This document shows, one piece after another, positions 62,433-64,000 of a stretch of DNA of 64,000 nucleotides. The translations under genes were made by a program, and so were the position numbers. Below the pieces are notes generated by a model. That model saw only the letters and a program-made list of their open reading frames with translations. It was not told where the DNA came from and made no database searches. The stretch is taken from positions 15,199,290 through 15,263,289 of the forward strand of contig OX031061.1 of NCBI GenBank assembly GCA_943736015.1. The letters are read 5' to 3'. Position 1 is the first letter of the stretch, and each line of letters opens with the position of its first letter. This DNA is from Tridacna crocea (taxonomy: Eukaryota > Mollusca > Bivalvia > Cardiida > Cardiidae).

Positions 62433-63318
62433 TAGTGACATGGGTTAGTTGATTGAATGATGTTTTACACCACTTTTAGCATTATATCAGTCATACTACG
62501 GCGACAGGTCACATGTCCGTGTTTGTCCTGCGTTTCAGCAGTGCTTGGGCTATGGACACTCCCGCGAAAATTCTAGCGCTACAAGTGAAGCTCGAACCTA
62601 GATTTTCCAGATTACGAGCCATGATACACATTACCACAGAACCACGCAGGACACGCACGCACGCACTGACTTTTCAACAGAGCCATTCTGGCCAGCAATG
62701 TGCTAACAACAAGTTCAAAACTCTTTGACTCTTCAGACGCGAAACCTAGACAGTTGACACTTCGACAAAATGAAAATAAAGAACAGGGGAGAGGGAAAGG
62801 GGTCCTTCTTTATCTTGGGTGTAGATATGACTAAACATGCCGACGGTACAAATCTAGGATTAGCGTTGCACGATCTGAATATATGCTGTCCCCAGAGCCT
62901 TGGCTCTCGCTTATGGTTATGAAAGGGATAAAATTTCATGAAATAGAGCATCGAACAAGGAATGAAATATGGTTATTCTTGTTTAAGTACACGTTTTTTC
63001 AAGCACAAATTTTGTGCATAACATTTGCATATTAAACGGCCACCACCCGGGACTCCAACCTTTTTATAAACACACCATGTATTATTAATAACACCATTTT
63101 CACCATATTTTTCAATTTTCCACCTTAAGCTCCCGCTATCGGCAATGACACTTAAGCGATCAATTTACATAGAGATAAACTGCTTAAAACACAACTGCGC
63201 AATTTGCATATATGCTTTTAGAGGCGTGCACGTTACCTTTATGACAAATCTCTACTCGAGGAGACGTATACTGCCTGAATAGCTGGCACCACGCGAAAAA
63301 GGGCTATCAGAGATTTGC
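62433..63318. other. no recognisable gene
   Basis: Frames 62513-62728 (plus) and 62733-62951 (minus) show no domain. A tRNA-like stretch (CTCGAACCTAGATTTTCC) near 62591 is too weak to call. Confidence 0.45.
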
Positions 63319-63382
63319 GTAAAGTATTATCTCGGATCAGCCTGCGCAATATGCGCAGGCTTATCCGAGATGATACTTTCCG
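63319..63382. mobile_element. PalD hairpin
   Basis: AAGTATTATCTCGGATCAGC pairs with GGCTTATCCGAGATGATACTT around CTGCGCAATATGCGCAG. Arms correspond to PalC with several paired substitutions. Confidence 0.78.
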
Positions 63383-63435
63383 TTGTTATTTAATTTTCTG
63401 ATTTCTGCAAGTCTTCTATAGGACAAAATCGAACG

Positions 63436-63520
63436 TCGGCGTAAAGTTGTCTCGGATCAGTCTGCGAGGACTGTGCAGGCTCATACGTGACGACGCTTTA
63501 CGCAAATTTCCGAATGGCCC
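63436..63520. mobile_element. PalD hairpin, degraded
   Basis: GTAAAGTTGTCTCGGATCAG / GCTCATACGTGACGACGCTTTAC, then CAAATTTCCGAATGGCCC. Confidence 0.65.
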
Positions 63521-63716
63521 TTATCACGTGTTGTGGGCCAAGTTTGTGTTGACGGCTGAACTTAAACACGGGCTAGAAAAATTGCGTTATGATATGAAAA
63601 GATAATGATATATGAGATAAGAAAAATAAAATGAGGCTAGATGAGATAATACATGTATAAGCAAAGAAAAGATACAAAAAAAGCAGATATAAGGGCGGTC
63701 CGATATATGAGTTCCC

Positions 63717-63916
63717 TTAACCTATTACTAGTATAAGTTAAATTTAATTTTATAGCCGATTGGAAAAAAAAACAACAAATTTTGCTTTTTCAAAATTATT
63801 TTTGGAAAGAAAAAAAAAAGATGGTCGAATCATAACAGTGTGTAGTCAAGATCAGGCATCGCGTTTTGTGCAGTCTGATCTTGATCTTGAGTCACGTTAA
63901 TCAGGACAAGGATTAA
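63717..63916 (-). mobile_element. PalB MITE, diverged
   Basis: TTAACCTATTACTAGTATAAG to ACAAGGATTAA. The core at 63838-63894 has one degraded arm (AAGATCAGGCATCGCG). Shares its right TTAA with the last PalA. Confidence 0.8.
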
Positions 63917-64000
63917 ACCTTTACCACACAATCCCGACTTTTAACGATCCTGAAAAATAAAACTTCTTTAAACATTATGGAAAATTTTTGCTGTTACATA
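63913..64000 (+). mobile_element. PalA1 MITE, cut by window end
   Basis: TTAAACCTTTACCACACAATCC and CCTGAAAAATAAAACTTC, stem start AACATTATGGAAAATTTTTGC. The right half lies outside the window. Confidence 0.8.

Overview
This is eukaryotic, repeat-dominated, AT-rich DNA without a recognisable intact host gene. The repeats point to a marine or freshwater invertebrate, most likely a bivalve mollusc. They include dense palindromic MITEs, tRNA-derived SINEs with clear A and B boxes, a Helentron-like element with a central array of about 156 bp repeats, bivalve-style hairpin ends, and 5'-truncated LINE tails. The bivalve assignment is an inference from repeat style; I cannot name the species. Most long reading frames are translations of these repeats.

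Most of the identifiable sequence belongs to a few non-autonomous element families that end in TTAA, as piggyBac-type elements do. I use local names. PalA is about 228 bp, has TTAACCCTTTACC-like ends and carries a 61-bp near-perfect palindrome starting AACATTGTGGGAAAAGGAG. Subfamily A1 has ACCACACAATCC-type ends and A2 has CCCAAACAATCC-type ends. PalE has the same length and ends as PalA but a compensated, different stem. PalB is about 210 bp with a GATCAAGATCAGACTGCAC stem. F (about 550 bp) and J (about 370 bp) are TTAA elements without a central palindrome. PalC and PalD carry a CAGGTCAGCCTGCGCAG-type stem and have GCTCTG-type ends rather than TTAA ends. Copies are nested inside one another or chained end to end sharing one TTAA.

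Layout: 1-11.5 kb holds MITEs, foldbacks, a LINE 3' fragment (6.1 kb), a foldback (7.7-8.35 kb) and an inverted SINE pair (8.46-8.97 kb). From 11.7 to 16.9 kb a 5.2-kb insertion splits one PalA2 copy; it carries a 90-bp-arm foldback, 42-bp inverted repeats and a 54-bp (18-codon) tandem array. From 17 to 25 kb there are scattered MITEs and foldbacks. From 25.8 to 28.7 kb there is a minisatellite and the Helentron-like element. From 29 to 45 kb there are many MITEs, including a chain of four sharing TTAAs at 43.3-44.2 kb, and a large nested palindrome at 41.9-42.2 kb. From 45.7 to 49.5 kb there are two long satellites. From 53.0 to 55.65 kb lies the most unusual unit: two 472-bp direct repeats, apparently identical by eye, enclosing a frameshifted His-Me finger (HNH-like) endonuclease ORF. 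From 55.8 to 64 kb there are SINE, PalB, PalA and F copies.

No rRNA, free-standing tRNA gene, CRISPR array or intact transposase was found. All calls were made by eye; copy boundaries are good to a few bases where TTAA ends are visible and approximate where stated.
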